DNA of 64,000 nucleotides from Siphonodentalium dalli (taxonomy: Eukaryota > Mollusca > Scaphopoda > Gadilida > Siphonodentaliidae): contig CP136061.1 of assembly GCA_032622095.1 (NCBI GenBank), positions 21,392,991-21,456,990 on the forward strand. Reading direction: 5' to 3'. The stretch's first letter is position 1. Each line of letters starts with the position of its first letter. The position numbers were made by a program, and so were the translations under genes. Below, one piece after another: positions 46,671-58,715 of this stretch. The notes beneath the pieces are model-generated. The model was not told the DNA's origin. It saw nothing but the letters and a program-made list of their open reading frames with translations, and did not search any database.

Positions 46671-47135
46671 TAATTTAGATATATTACATAAATTAATGTA
46701 AATTAGGCTGATATCGTATTGCATGTGTTTGTTGTCAAATGTATGGATGGTGACACAATTATGAAATATATGTTACAGATAGGTCAATAGTCATTTTCAG
46801 ATGATGGGTCAGTTATGTGGGGGTGTCTTTCCTTAGCAACCATGAGCCCGTTGCTAGGCACATATCTGGCATTGAAAATACTAAATTTCGGCCTATTTTT
46901 GGACTGAATATGACTTGGAAGTGCCTAATATAACACACTTGAAGACCAAATCATATTTTGACGACCCCCTATAGTATTGAGATTGATGGAAGGCTGGTCA
47001 CTGAAGTGTTGTAACGGTTGCCATGGACCTACCCTACCATATTGCGTAGGAAGATTGTTATGATTAAACTTGTTATATTATGAGTCTTTGCTTTATAAAC
47101 TATAGTGGTAACAACTCTTTTGCCTTGCATTGCAG
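46671..47135. other. Intron 12, distal part
   Basis: Unassigned sequence with CTTAGCAACCATGAGCCCGT at 46834. No repeat partner found in the window. Confidence 0.4.
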
Positions 47136-47243
47136 ATTATTATCACGCAGTTTGGCGGTATAGCTTTTAGCACAGTAGGTCTAACGCTGGAGCAGTGGTT
47201 CTGGTGCATGTTTCTAGGATTAGGAGTTCTTCTATGGGGTCAG
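47136..47243 (+). CDS. PMCA: PMCA exon w13: TM9-TM10
   Basis: Acceptor CATTGCAG, donor GTGAGA; 36 complete codons, residues 720-755. It encodes [20 protein letters not shown], then [16 protein letters not shown]. This covers the end of TM9, the outer loop and TM10, with the WGQ ending common to PMCAs. Confidence 0.96.
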
Positions 47244-47277
47244 GTGAGATTAATCTCCTTAATACTCCTTAATCTCC

Positions 47278-47551
47278 TTAACACTCTTTTGTGACGAGAG
47301 CTGCGCTTGTGCAGCATTAAAGATCATGTGCCAGTGCATTCTCTTATATATGCTAGTCTCCTATAAGGAGCCTCACATATTTAAGAGAATGCTCTGGCTT
47401 ACAAGGTCAAGGTAAATATTGTAAGGCCAATACATACAATACATTCTCTTATATATATGATGCTCCCTTAGTGAGACTCGCATATATAAGAGAATGCATT
47501 GGCACAAGGTTTTCGCAAAATTTCAGGAAGCTCCAGATATTGAAGGGTTAA
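47278..47551. mobile_element. TTAA-C MITE
   Basis: Starts TTAACACTCTTTTGTGACGA, ends AGCTCCAGATATTGAAGGG then TTAA. Two hairpins, the second with an inserted ACATACAAT. Begins 35 bp after the exon w13 donor. Confidence 0.8.
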
Positions 47552-47771
47552 ATTTAGAGTCTCTTCACAGCTAAATTCACAAACAACTCAATGATTAATT
47601 ATATGTTTTTCCCATTAGCACAGATTTCTATATGTGTTACAATGAAATTGGGGGCCAATCATTTCCATCAGGACAGGGTTCGCGGTCAAACGGCGGGCAT
47701 TTACAGATTGCGATAACTTGGAACAGATATCAACTGATTTTGTTGTTATTCAGTATATGAGACTTGCTCAA

Positions 47772-47921
47772 CAATGTCTTGAAATAGGGTGTCTGTCATT
47801 TGCAGAATGAGGTCTCCAGAGGGTGAATTTAGTGATGCTACCCCGCATAGCAGGCTAGCATCACCAAATTCACCCTCTGGGGACCTCATTCTGCAAATGA
47901 CACACCCTATTTCAAGGCTTG
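47772..47921. mobile_element. hAT-like MITE, two-arm CAAGCCTTG form
   Basis: GTCTTGAAATAGGG left and CCCTATTTCAAGGCTTG right with only one arm pair. Flanks share TGCTCARCAATGTCTTG on both sides, longer than 8 bp. Confidence 0.8.
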
Positions 47922-48007
47922 TGCTCAGCAATGTCTTGTTAGAGTTTGAAAACTGGCCCGGTTCACATATTTTAGGTGGAGTTACAGCCCTTGATATAAT
48001 AGTTCAC

Positions 48008-48416
48008 TTAACTCTTTCAGTGCCAGGGGCCGATCTCATTGGCCCTAATTTACAGTCTGTAGAGTGGCCCTAAAAAAAAATTAAAATTAAAAAAAAAATT
48101 TAAAAACAAACTGGATAAAACCTTAGGGGCATGTTATAAATCAAAACTATCAGCAAGTATTCATAGTAATAATTTTGATGCCCATGAAAAACGTAAGATT
48201 CCCTGGCACTAAACCTACAAAATAAGTCTGTTAAAGAATATAAGAAAAAATTATTAAAATTGTAAAAAATAATAACAAATGATGAAAAATTGTTAGGCCA
48301 ATGCATTCTCTTATATATGCGAGGCGACCTATGGTCGACTCGCATATATAAGAGAATGCATTGGCACAGGGTTTATGGGTTGATACAAAAATCAGACCTG
48401 GCACTGAAAGGGTTAA
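48008..48416 (+). mobile_element. TTAA-B MITE, long form
   Basis: Ends TTAACTCTTTCAGTGCCA and TGGCACTGAAAGGGTTAA; one hairpin cassette. It ends 157 bp before exon w14. Confidence 0.9.
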
Positions 48417-48572
48417 CAGACTGTTACATTTATGTCACATTGGTGTTGGGGTATGCTGGTGTCCATAGTACAATGTGGGGGTATGCCAGCACACATGGTG
48501 CAACCTCTTGTTTCTAATTTAGCAGTGAGATTTATTTCTTATTGTAACTGATGAATTCTTTTTATCCTGCAG

Positions 48573-48752
48573 CTTGTAACGTCTGTTCCCACGAGCAAAA
48601 TTCCCAAAATATTTGAGTTTGGTGATAGCAAAGAAGCAGAATTAGATGAGCCAGATATTTGTGCTCCAGCTGGTAGTGGCGATATTGATGACGTTAATAA
48701 AGGTCGAGGTCAAATTCTGTGGGTGCGCGGTCTCACGAGATTACAACAACAG
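48573..48752 (+). CDS. PMCA: PMCA exon w14: cytosolic tail and first half of calmodulin-binding segment
   Basis: Acceptor TATCCTGCAG, donor GTATGG; 60 complete codons, residues 756-815. TSVPTSKIPKIF leads into an acidic stretch with many Asp/Glu, then RGQILWVRGLTRLQQQ. Trp805 corresponds to the N-terminal anchor of the PMCA calmodulin-binding domain. The helix is completed by whichever last exon is joined. Its phase-0 donor matches both alternatives. Confidence 0.96.
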
Positions 48753-49276
48753 GTATGGTCATTTTCTTCATATGAGATTTCGCTCATAACGTCATGTAGT
48801 TTCCATTTGTAATCAATTTGGATTCATATCTATTTGATTTACTATCATCTGGTGCCCTGATGTAAAACTTATGATTCGGTTTGATAATTCTAGCATCGGT
48901 AGTGACAAATTAATGTATCTGTTAGTTGAGTAACCCCAGTGATATCTTTCTCAGCAAGTGAAAGATACTGGATTTTTTTATTATTTATTTCCTTCTTTTT
49001 TTTTCCTTACACCTACCAAATTCGTTCTAGTGTAATGTCTGGGACAGCTTTTGATGTTCCCTCCCTAATATATGTCAGTGAACGTGTATAAATGTTACTT
49101 ATCACGTCTTTTGGAATTTAATATGCAGGACAGTTGAATTCCTTGTGTACAAGTGACATAAAAATGTCAAAATAATCTATGGAAACTACAGATGTGTGTT
49201 ATTGATGTTATTCTACACTGTGTCGTCATGTCTGGTGGAATAATGTGCCTGTTTCTTCTCTCGATACTAAGTGCTA
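48753..49276. other. Intron 14, proximal part
   Basis: No repeat or exon recognised. Confidence 0.45.
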
Positions 49277-49707
49277 TTAACCATTTTTACACTAAATGGA
49301 TTCTCCCATTCAGTTATAAAGTATACTTCGGTACAGTCTATTATTCATATGGAGAAATGTTCTCTGAATATAAGTAGACAACAGATAATATAAATGCAGA
49401 AGGATCCATATTCATTGGGGGGGAGATGTTCTGATATGGCCATTTGTTGAACGTTTTATCTTAACATTTCCTAAGGGAACTACTCATCAACGAGTATTTG
49501 GTTCTAAATTCATTTACAAAATACTCATTGACGAGTAGTTATCCCATAGGAAATGTTCCCCTCCAATAAATAGGACCCCTTCTGTACTTGTATTATCTGT
49601 TGTCTGCTAATTTATTTCAGGACACCCCTCCAAATGAATAATAGACTATCCCAATGTATACTTTTATAACTGAATGGGAGAATCCATTTAGTAAAAAAAA
49701 GGGTTAA
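49277..49707. mobile_element. TTAA-D MITE, longer copy
   Basis: TTAACCATTTTTACACTAAA left and TTTAGTAAAAAAAAGGGTTAA right. The interior repeats the block with CCCCTCCAATAAATAG seen near 45160. Confidence 0.7.
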
Positions 49708-49944
49708 AAACATTGCACTTAATGTTGAGAGAACTTTGTACATGTACATGTTGTCTGATTGGTGACTGAATTCATGTTGATTTTATTCAGATTTGTCTAT
49801 ATCCCACTCATCCAAATCATAGTTCTTTTCAGTTTAATTTAATTAGCTTAGTCTCAGGATTACACTAAATTCATTTTAGCTAGTTAGTTTAATAATTTAC
49901 CATTTTTCCTTCATTTGACAATGAATCACTGTCATATTTCCCAA

Positions 49945-50747
49945 GGCCAGGAACGTACTTCATGAATCAAGTCTCTAATCCAACGCGGATTTGATTTTAA
50001 ATTTATTTAAAACATATATAACCATTTGTCTGACAGGATAAATTAGTACATTAGCTGTGGAAATTCACAATGCATATTCAAAAATCAGTAATCGTTAAAA
50101 ACTCATAAATATAACTGAAATTTACCATGAAAATAGGTATCGATTATACCCCGAATTGAACATGAGACACACATTTCAACATCAAACACACCTCAACCAT
50201 TTACTAGATGTTCGTAAAATACACTTAATTCCATTCACTCGCAAGTTAACCCTTTACCCAACAAACCGGCCAAAACCGGCCAAATAAAGCTTCAACAGCC
50301 TAAAATATCTTCGGTCTGTCTCAATAGAACCATACAAATATGGATATCATTGGAACCGTCTCCTTGACCACACTGTGATAGTTACAGTTATGCCCTGTGC
50401 CAATGCATTCTCTTATATATGCGAGTCGACCATAGGTCGCCTCGCATATATAAGAGAATGCATTGGCCTAAAAAAAATCTTTTTTTACCATTTTTTCTTA
50501 CATTCTTTAACAATTTTATAATTTTTAATGTGTTAAGCCAATGCATTCTCTTATATATGCGAGGCGACCTATGGTCGACTCGCATATATAAGAGAATGCA
50601 TTGGCACAGGGCCGTTCTATTGGGTAAAGGGTTAAATAACTCTTGCAACAAATATCCAGCTCATCCACTACTGAGTTCCAGATAGCAACTATATCCGAAG
50701 GTCTGAAGCGACGTTTTAGAGATTACATTAGTGATAGGTTCCTGGCC
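49945..50747. mobile_element. Element whose two ends match the units of minisatellites 2 and 1
   Basis: The left end GGCCAGGAACGTACTTCATG then AATCAAGTCTCTAATCC is one minisatellite-2-like unit. The right end TTTTAGAGATTACATTAGTG then ATAGGTTCCTGGCC is one minisatellite-1-like unit. The two are inverted relative to each other. A TTAA-A MITE sits inside at 50246. Confidence 0.8.
50246..50635 (-). mobile_element. TTAA-A MITE nested in the element at 49945
   Basis: Complete, two hairpin cassettes. Flanks CACTCGCAAGTTAA and TTAAATAACTCTTGC correspond to CACTCGTAAGTACAATAACT at 28145, an uninterrupted relative. Confidence 0.92.
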
Positions 50748-51742
50748 ATGTCTCCTATTCCTTTGCAGGCTGTTGAAATTATCTGGACGTCATCACTAAA
50801 ATCGTTATTATCTATAGTATGCTTCATCTTTGTTTAAATTAGGTAAACATTTTGTTCTTTGGACAGAATTTATAGATTTCATCTTTCAGAAAATAAATTT
50901 TCAAAGTTTCTGAAAGTTTGGGAAATGGAACGTAAAAATTAAAGGGGAAAAAAAGGTATCCATGGTAACAAAAAAATTATTCTATTGTGATAATTGTTCC
51001 ACTGTAAGTGCCTCCGCAGACGCTGCAATATTATATCGCAGATGGGGGGGAACACAGGTGGAGAAAGGTGGCAAGCCTGCAGATGCTGCGATGTTAGACC
51101 CTTCTACTAGTTGAAGTTCTGTACAGTATCTTGGTCTGTAGGGTGAAAACAAAGAAAAAAAGGCAAAGGGTTATATTTCAATCTCCTCATTATGCCATTA
51201 TAGATGATGTATGGCATGTATCTCAAGTTTCTAAACCAAACACTAGGCTATTTTTATATTTGAACTTGGAAGTTGAACTTGGAACAATAACTTATATTTT
51301 TTATATATATATATGTTTTATTTTGTACTCGTCAGTTTCGGCACTGCTTTCACAATGTCAGCAATCACGGTGGGAATACGGCCCTCTTCTCTCTGACGGC
51401 ATAGCAACAGGCAGAAACATATAAACACTCCCTTTCCTGCCTCAACTCAATTAAAAGTGTCTCCTATGAAGAAGTCCTATGGGTTGAATTTGGTCGTAGC
51501 ATCTGTGGTGGCACTAAATAAGGGACCATTCTCAAGGATTCAAATTGAGAGAATTTAATTCTCACTACTGGTCTCAGCATCTGTGTGAAGTCTTAAAAGC
51601 TGTAGTTCACTTGACGCCTCAACATCTAATCATATATATGCATTAGTTCTCGTCTTTGAAAACAGAAATCCTAGAATACTGTCTGTTCTCTCGGGCAAAA
51701 AAAAACTTAAGTGCGGCTGAGACGTGACACTTTTCAGGGAGA
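50748..51742. other. Intron 14, between element and 39-bp repeat
   Basis: Contains AGATGCTGCGATGTTAGACC and ACGCTGCAATATTATATCGC as a loose repeat near 51015-51100, and a 97-codon frame at 51131 without similarity. Confidence 0.4.
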
Positions 51743-51859
51743 AAAATCACTGATGTCTCCCTCTTGGCTGGTCCGCGTTCTAAAATCACTGATGTATCCC
51801 TCTCGGCTGGTCCTCGTTCTAAAATCACTGATGTCTCCCTCTCGGCTGGACCTTGTTCT
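51743..51859 (+). repeat. 39-bp tandem repeat, three copies
   Basis: AAAATCACTGATGTCTCCCT then CTCGGCTGGTCCTCGTTCT three times exactly in period, about 290 bp before alternative last exon 1. It gives an apparent repeated peptide on the minus strand that I do not regard as coding. Confidence 0.92.
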
Positions 51860-52149
51860 AAAAACAATTAAAACATTGCAGTGATACATTTGTCTTAATT
51901 GTTTTCTTTCCATATCTGTAGGATTTGAATTTGAAAATTTTCATGATCTGACATGTTTTTTGTATTTTATTTTGCATGTGTTTTGAAAAGTTAACAAGAT
52001 TTTATTGGATTATATTTTTTATGCATGGACAACCAATAACTGGTGTGAGTTTAGCTGTCAAAGTTGATTTTGTTTGGTGTTCGGAGTTTCAGTGTTTGTC
52101 TGGCTTTTCTTTAATCCATAAACACATCCTTACTTTCTTTACTTGACAG

Positions 52150-52503
52150 CTGCGAGTTGTGAAGGCTTTCAGGAGCCTCTTGGAAGATATAGAGGACAAA
52201 CGTAGCGTTCACAGTCTACACAGTTTCAACAGTCTGCGTACCTCGCGCAGTCATCACGGACCCCGACCAATCAGTGAAATAATCGGGCATGATAGGGCCT
52301 TCAATGCACCGTCCTCTCGTTCTCTTATGAACAATATATCAGAGTTAGCAGCGTCATCGGGAAGTTCACGACTCCGTAGCAATAGCTCTGAGCTAGTCCC
52401 CTTAGTTTCTAAAAAGAAAGCTCACACTACTGTGTCGAGTCCCAATATCAGAACTTCGCCCGAAGACGCTAGAAAAAACAGCTATACTGAGACCAGTATA
52501 TGA
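52150..52503 (+). CDS. PMCA: PMCA alternative last exon 1: calmodulin-binding end, Ser-rich tail, C-terminus ETSI
   Basis: Acceptor TTACTTGACAG; 117 codons then TGA (residues 816-932). It begins LRVVKAFRSLLEDIEDKRSV. Phe822 lies 17 residues after Trp805, giving the 1-18 anchor spacing of the PMCA calmodulin helix. The tail is rich in Ser, Arg and His with several RxxS sites (for example SLRTSRSHH and RLRSNSS), possible kinase targets. The last four residues are ETSI, which fit a class I PDZ ligand and resemble the ETSL/ETSV ends of vertebrate b-type variants. This is the closest match to a b-type tail. Confidence 0.95.
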   Translation: MRVVKAFRSLLEDIEDKRSVHSLHSFNSLRTSRSHHGPRPISEIIGHDRAFNAPSSRSLMNNISELAASSGSSRLRSNSSELVPLVSKKKAHTTVSSPNIRTSPEDARKNSYTETSI

Positions 52504-53925
52504 ATTCAGTATGACAACCACTCTCCACCTAACGAATGGGCAAATTAATCAGGGCTCGAAATATTCTCATGTCACCGTTATTTGAGAGTTTTTATTCTTG
52601 AGATGGTATGTGGAAAACCTTCAGACTTGCACATGTGTTAGAATTTAAGGTGACATTTTTGTTCCAATTTTTCTTTTGGGATTTTGAGAACGTCTCGGAT
52701 CTGATTGGAGAAAAATATTTTCAGTGTTGGTTTAATTTTTTTGTTCTGAACAACTGAAGTTGCAGATATTTCGCAATAACTGTATTGAAATATAAAATAC
52801 AATATATCTCTGAAAATGAATGCTGTATCAGGAAGTTAAAATATAACAATTAGGCAAAGGGTGTCCCTTTATATCGTTTATAAAAAGTTACTTCATTTAG
52901 ATTCAATCTCCAACATATACTCAGTATTAATTGTGGAGAATACACGATGAGTTAGTTTGTCGCGGCGTTATGGATATGTCTATACCTTTATGTAGGGTGG
53001 AGAGTGTTTTGTTTTGTTGAATCTTTGTTACAATTATACATTGTTGATTATTTTTGCATATCACTATTGAAGCATGTTGATTAACAATAACTTCTATGTT
53101 ATTTTAAACAGTGTTGTGTATCGAGATTTTGGAATAGGCAGATGCTGATTGATATTATTTGATCTTATGTCTTTATTAACTAATTATAAATTTTTCGTTC
53201 ATCATTTTTTTTTCACAGGATAAATCTTTTTAGGTCAAGAAATTAATAACAAGCATACTAAACCTTGTACATTGACATACTTTCTTATGTAAAATAGGTT
53301 CAGAATATATAAACCCAACTAAAAGTATGATAATGATAACAAATACTTCAAACTCTGAGCTGCAAGTGCAACATTTCCAATTGGTTATCATTGAATTTAG
53401 GTTTGAAAAACAATATTCATCATGTCGCGAACTTCTGCTATACATGGATCAAACTATGTTGTTGTGACAGTCTGTTAGCTCCCTCCGCTCGTTTGACACC
53501 CACTTAATATTGTGTGAGATTGTGTTCAATATTGGTAAACAACGTTCTGTTTTGCTGTTGTCATAACACCTGAGAGTCCCTATCATTTGACGTGCTAGAC
53601 AAATTATTGTGTCTCTGCTTAGATCTGTAATTTGTTGGTTCCATTATTATTATTATTCATCTTGGGACTTTCTGTTTAAATATTCATGCACAAATTCCCA
53701 TCGTATTAAATCAGTTATTTCAGCGAACATTTAGCTTTCTTGTCTTTAAGTTTTTCAGAAAACGAAGCCAACAAAATTCTTAAAAGTACAACTCAATGCC
53801 ATCCCTAACAGGTCCTATGTTATCTCAAAATCACTTAAATTTTTCAGTACAAACATTTTGTTCTTAAAGAAGTTTGCTTATATAAAGTTTTCTTGTTGTG
53901 AAATAAAGAATGATCACCCAAGTTG
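52504..53925 (+). other. Probable 3' UTR of the ETSI isoform
   Basis: No gene, MITE or satellite was recognised here, unlike most introns. The first AATAAA after the stop is at 53902-53907, with ATTAAA at about 53706. The boundary is inferred from that signal only. Confidence 0.5.
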
Positions 53926-54108
53926 TTTTCACCTGAATATTAAATTTAGATTTTATTTGTTTCTAATTAAATGTGCCTCCTGACATAATGAGCAATATGT
54001 CTAATACGGTGAAGTAAATTTTGAAAATTAATATGTAAACAAATTTAGGGAAGCTGTCAATGTAAAAGTGTGACGTTGAATTTCAGCATATTTAATGAGA
54101 ACCTGTTC

Positions 54109-55263
54109 CGGGCTGTAACGATTCATTGTAGTTCTTGGTAGTTTACCGTTCAATGCATAACATTTGGAATGATGTTTATGCAGTCTTGATTCGTCTTGCC
54201 ATGTTTTATCTAGAGCCCAGAAAACCTGGAATTCCCTTGAATTTGACAAATGACCAGAAGTCAAGATCTGGAAAGTGCTTAAATTACGACCTGGGGGGGG
54301 AGGGGGGGGATTGGGGTCTTGATTAGCCTTGAATTTCGATATTTGCACGGCTTGCTGAAGTTGTAATAACTTCAATTTCACTTACTATATCTTATTGAAG
54401 GGTCTTAAAAAAAACAAGCATTGGGTTTGAATAACCTTGAGTTTATTATCTGAGGGGCTTTATCTTTGGCGATATTTGCACAACTTGCTGAACTTGTAAT
54501 TATTACGATCTAATTGAATGGTCTTGAAAAAAACATTAAAATTGTCAAGCACTTGACCTGAATAACCTTGAATTTTTTAACTGATGCGAGGTCCTTAAAA
54601 AACCTTAAAACTTGTTGAAAAATGGCCTTTTATAGCTTTGAATTTTATTAATTATAAGCTGTGAGAATCCTGTTTAACCCTTTACCCAACAGAACGGCCC
54701 TGTGCCAATGCATTCTCTTATATATGCGAGTCGACCATAGGTCGCCTCGCATATATAAGAGAATGCATTGGCTTAACACATATTAAAAATGATCAAATTG
54801 TCAAAGAATGCAGAAAATATTATAAGAAAAAATGGTAAAAAGTGTTAAAAAAAAGATTTTTTTTAGGCCAATGCATTCTATTTATATATGCGAGGCGACC
54901 TATGGTCGACTCGCATATATAAGAGAATGCATTGGCACAGGGCATAACTGTAACCATCACAATGGGGTCAATGAACCGGTTCCAATGATATCCATATTTG
55001 TATGGTGTTATTGAGACAGACCCCAAGATATTTTAGGCTGTTGCAGCTTTATTTGGGCGTTTTTGGCCGTTTTGTTGGGTAAAGGGTTAATATGCCGATA
55101 CAAACGCTGATGAGAAGAAACTAATAATATGAGAGCAGTACATGGCATTTACAACCTTCAGTTTTCTGAAATTGCATTGCGTTGCACACCCAATCATATC
55201 TCTCACTCGTAAGAATAAACTCATGATTCACGCCGATTTGTGATAGTGAATCGTTGCAGCCCG
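54109..55263. mobile_element. Composite repeat bounded by CGGGCTGTAACGATTC ends
   Basis: CGGGCTGTAACGATTCATTG left, TGAATCGTTGCAGCCCG right. Inside are a CTTGAA-rich repeat (about 54200-54660) related to 61813-62183 and a TTAA-A MITE. No exact target duplication. Confidence 0.55.
54674..55090 (+). mobile_element. TTAA-A MITE
   Basis: Both ends intact, two hairpin cassettes. Closest in spacer to the copy at 291 (ACACATATTAAAAATGATC-type). Confidence 0.9.
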
Positions 55264-56259
55264 AAACACCTCCAATACTCAATTAACTGGCAGGAATTAT
55301 TCTCAATACATGGAAGAATCCAGAGATTTATTGGGGATACATTTCTGCAATTTGAGAATGTCCCCATATAAATTGGGATGGTTAAATATTTCTTACTGGA
55401 TTCTTGATTGTACAATTAAAGGCTCTACATATACTGCATATCGATGATTGCATTGCATTCTATTCAATTTGGAAAAATTGCCTTCAAAATGTAGAAAAGT
55501 AAGATTGAATATAAATACTGTCAACTAGTAATTTGGGGACATTTGAGCTTCCACGGTTTGTGCACCAAAAACTGTAACGGGTTTCAAAACAGCCCTGGAT
55601 TCTTCCCTTTCTAAATTCTCTGAAAATTTACTTTAGAAAGTTTTGAGATACTGTAACTAAGGTTAATACTCTCCATGCATCTTTGGAATTTGATCCTTCC
55701 ACGATGATCTGGACATCATCAATAAAAACGTGAGACGCCTCCAGTATTTTGAGTATTGAAGAAAATGTTGATAAACCATATATGGCTAATAAATAAGATG
55801 CTTAAAGCCACATGGCGGTATGTGCTCCAAAATACACCTAATAATATTCACTTTTTAATTTTACCCAGTACCGAAATAGGTTTATAAATACCTTAACTGT
55901 CTTTCTAAGAGCATTATATGTCACAGAAAAATGCATTGAAGTCATAAAAAATACAAAGGAATTCTGGAATCTGAATGGAATGGTTGGAAAAGATCCATTG
56001 CGTTATCTTAACATGAAACTATTTTAAAACATCACTCTCTGCTTTATCGTCATTTTAATCAACAAAATTATGCGACGACAGCTCTAGATTTTCTTCCCTT
56101 GGTCTTCATTTCCAGTTTTTACATGACCGCTTACTAAAAACAAATTATCCAGTAAACGAAACCATATAATTTATCAAATAATATAAGACACAAAGCATGT
56201 AATCTCAGCACATTATCGACGAATTGTTTCGAAATCTTCCATGTAGGTATGTTTTGAGA
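55264..56259. other. Between the two last exons
   Basis: A diverged copy of the AAAGCCACATGG repeat at about 55803-55965. Otherwise nothing recognised. Confidence 0.45.
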
Positions 56260-56416
56260 TACAGTAATGCCCTAATTAATCGACTCCATAACCACAGCAG
56301 AATTATGGGTAACTTTTCAGGATTTAGGTGGAAATATGGCTTGTTGCCATTCATCCTGAAAAGTTACCCATAATTCTGATGTGGTTATGGAGTCGATTAA
56401 TTAAGGCATTACTGTA
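56260..56416. mobile_element. TA-flanked hairpin MITE, shortened
   Basis: TACAGTAATGCCCTAATTAA left, mirrored right. The stem stops early, lacking the GGAAAGCTC centre. Confidence 0.88.
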
Positions 56417-56995
56417 CCTCCTACCAAACTTTTCGGGTTCGAACAAGCAATGTCCATTTACTATATCTTCACTCTTTGGTTCTATATTTTTCATAAGAAA
56501 GATTAAAAAAGAAATATTATTCTATAATTCATGCTATCAATTTTTGGTCTACTTTCAAATTTACACTTGATCCTATTGGTCACGCTGTTATCACACACTC
56601 CGTTGTAATAACACTTTTAATGGCATCGTATCTTATTTGTTTGTTTGATAGTCATATTATTGTTCATATACTGTTCATTTTGTTTTCACAGTTCACCATA
56701 GCAGCTGTCTATAGTCCCCTTTATTGTATTTTGTAGTATATTTTGTTTGTAGATAACAAAATGAGTTGTTATATTGACTGAAACCAATTCCCAAAACTGC
56801 TGACTTAGCGACGATTTCTCAGCAGAAAATGATGCTGATGACGAGAACTCAGGAAATCTCAACCAAAATATGTTATTAACCTCTTTTTGCATGCTGTTCA
56901 TCAAATGACTTTGGAAGACTTATTATTTGAGTTGTCTCTGTTAGGCACAGTGACAATGCTTGTTCTTTAGTCTCACAGTGAAAGTCGAAAGAGCT

Positions 56996-57210
56996 TTAAC
57001 CCTTTCAGTGCCAAGTCTGATTTTTGTATCAACCCATATTTCCTTGATCATTTTTCAAATTTATTGATTATAATAATGTGATACATTGATGGAAAGAGCT
57101 CTTGGAGCTCTTTCCATCAATGTATCACATTATTATAATCAATAAATTTGAAAAATGATCAAGGAAATATGGGTTGATACAAAAATCAGACTTGGCACTG
57201 AAAGGGTTAA
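56996..57210. mobile_element. TTAA-B MITE, short perfect-hairpin form
   Basis: Near-identical to 2229-2443, both 215 bp, with centre GAGCTCTTGGAGCTC. Confidence 0.93.
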
Positions 57211-58032
57211 GCATGTCTGTAGGTGACGTAGTGAATTCTACAGCCAAACTTAGATGGATTATAGTATAGCTAAAATAGCCTGCTCTTCTTCTCATTTGCA
57301 TATTAAGTTATCTCCCCAAGTGAACTAGGGACCCAGTGGTTTGGTCAGTAAGGTGTATAACTGTCCAGCAATGGCAGAGCTAGTTCAATTCCCAATAGCT
57401 GCATATTTTTTATCTATGCGAAGGGAGAATATTATAATTGGTGTATCTGAGTAAATTTGTCAGTTGATTACTGTTGTGTCTGAGGTTTATATATGCAGTG
57501 CAATGATTTTCAATGAAATTAACCATCTTAACTGTTTTTCTTCCACCAATATTGGCAATAAAACTGACAACATTGCACATGGAAACAATGATAAACCAAA
57601 CTTTACAGTGAACCATCCCTCCATAAATGAGTTGATTTATACATGATAAATCTGGTATCCCTCCATAAATAAGTTGATTTATCATGCTAAATCTGGTTGC
57701 TTCCATTCATGTTTCACTCGGCACAATCTATGGCAGGTCCATGCCAATGAAGATTATTTTGGAGTATTTATGGATCATTTTCAGACTTGATATTCTTATC
57801 ACTGTAATCGGGTGAATTTCAGAGATAATTTCTGGCTTCAACTAATGCAAATTTTGAAGTGTATACCAAATGAGAAGAAGAACGGCATATAACGGTTTGA
57901 CCTTGACATCCCCCATCTTGTTCCGTCTGAGTTTATATTAATCATCAGTAACAACTTGTTTTGAGTAGATATAGAATTGATATGTTTGGTTTTTGTCCCT
58001 TAACAGTGTTTGTGTTCTGTTTCTGCTTTCAG
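57211..58032. other. Upstream of alternative last exon 2
   Basis: CCCTCCATAAATRAGTTGAT is duplicated at 57617 and 57659. No MITE in the 820 bp before the acceptor. Confidence 0.5.
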
Positions 58033-58197
58033 ATCCGTGTCATTAATGCTTTCCGCATGGGCTTGTATGACAACCATAGTCTGTCTTCACAACAATCTCT
58101 TCAAAATCTTAGGCAGATGTATAAAAGACCTGCCACCTCGGCTTCCCAAGATCTAATCCAGCCATCATCCTCTAACGTAGAATCCACAGCACTTTAA
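58033..58197 (+). CDS. PMCA: PMCA alternative last exon 2: calmodulin-binding end, short tail, C-terminus STAL
   Basis: Acceptor TTCTGCTTTCAG; 54 codons then TAA (residues 816-869). It begins IRVINAFRMGLYDNHSLSSQ, homologous to the start of alternative exon 1, with Phe822 at the same 1-18 spacing from Trp805. The tail has Ser/Gln-rich repeats, KRPATSASQ and ends ESTAL. Thr at -2 and Leu at 0 fit a class I PDZ ligand. The IRV-NAFR-GLY start is nearer than exon 1 to the human IRVVNAFRSSLYEGL. It joins exon w14 in phase 0, so it is either a mutually exclusive last exon or is used when the exon at 52150 is skipped. Confidence 0.92.
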   Translation: MRVINAFRMGLYDNHSLSSQQSLQNLRQMYKRPATSASQDLIQPSSSNVESTAL

Positions 58198-58450
58198 CCA
58201 AGCTACACATTTTCGTTATATGGCATATGTAGTCTTTATATATTGTATAAGGATATTTATTAGACTAAACATATTTTTCACATCCTCACTGGCCCATATT
58301 TTTCCTCTATCTGGCAGCTTGGACGGTTAACTTTAAGACATATTTTCTTCCTTCCGATTAAAGCATTTCTTGCCTTTTATGATATATTTTAGCGAATTCA
58401 TATTAATATAAGAACAAAATAAGCACTGACAATAAATTGAATACATGACA
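58198..58450 (+). other. Probable 3' UTR of the STAL isoform (minimum extent)
   Basis: The first AATAAA after the stop is at 58431-58436. Later candidates are at 59481, 59563 and 60757. The region to about 60800 is low in recognisable repeats, so a longer UTR is possible. Confidence 0.4.
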
Positions 58451-58511
58451 TTTGAAGGCCACACATAATGTTCATTTCTTCTATTTATATTAAATATATT
58501 ATGTACTTTTA

Positions 58512-58715
58512 AAGCCACATGGCGGATCGCTTTTGAATATTTTCCCAGTATCGAAATAGGTCGATAAATACTTGAATATATACCTTTCTACAAGCATTAT
58601 ATGTACCAGAAAGATACATTGAAATCATAAAACATACAACTTCGAACACCTTTTTTTTGTTGTCAGTTATAAGTTATTATAATAATCATATGAACATGAT
58701 GTGTGGCTTTAAAGC
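58512..58715. repeat. Dispersed repeat with AAAGCCACATGG ends
   Basis: TTAAAGCCACATGGCGG left, GTGTGGCTTTAAAG right. A related copy at about 55803-55965 shares CCGAAATAGG, GCATTATATGT and CATTGAAGTCATAAAA. Lies after the STAL-exon stop. Confidence 0.65.

Noticed and set aside
51643-51867. Minus-strand frame with repeated ERGPAERDTSVIL
   Set aside because: It is the reading of a 39-bp tandem repeat in an intron, with no other coding evidence.
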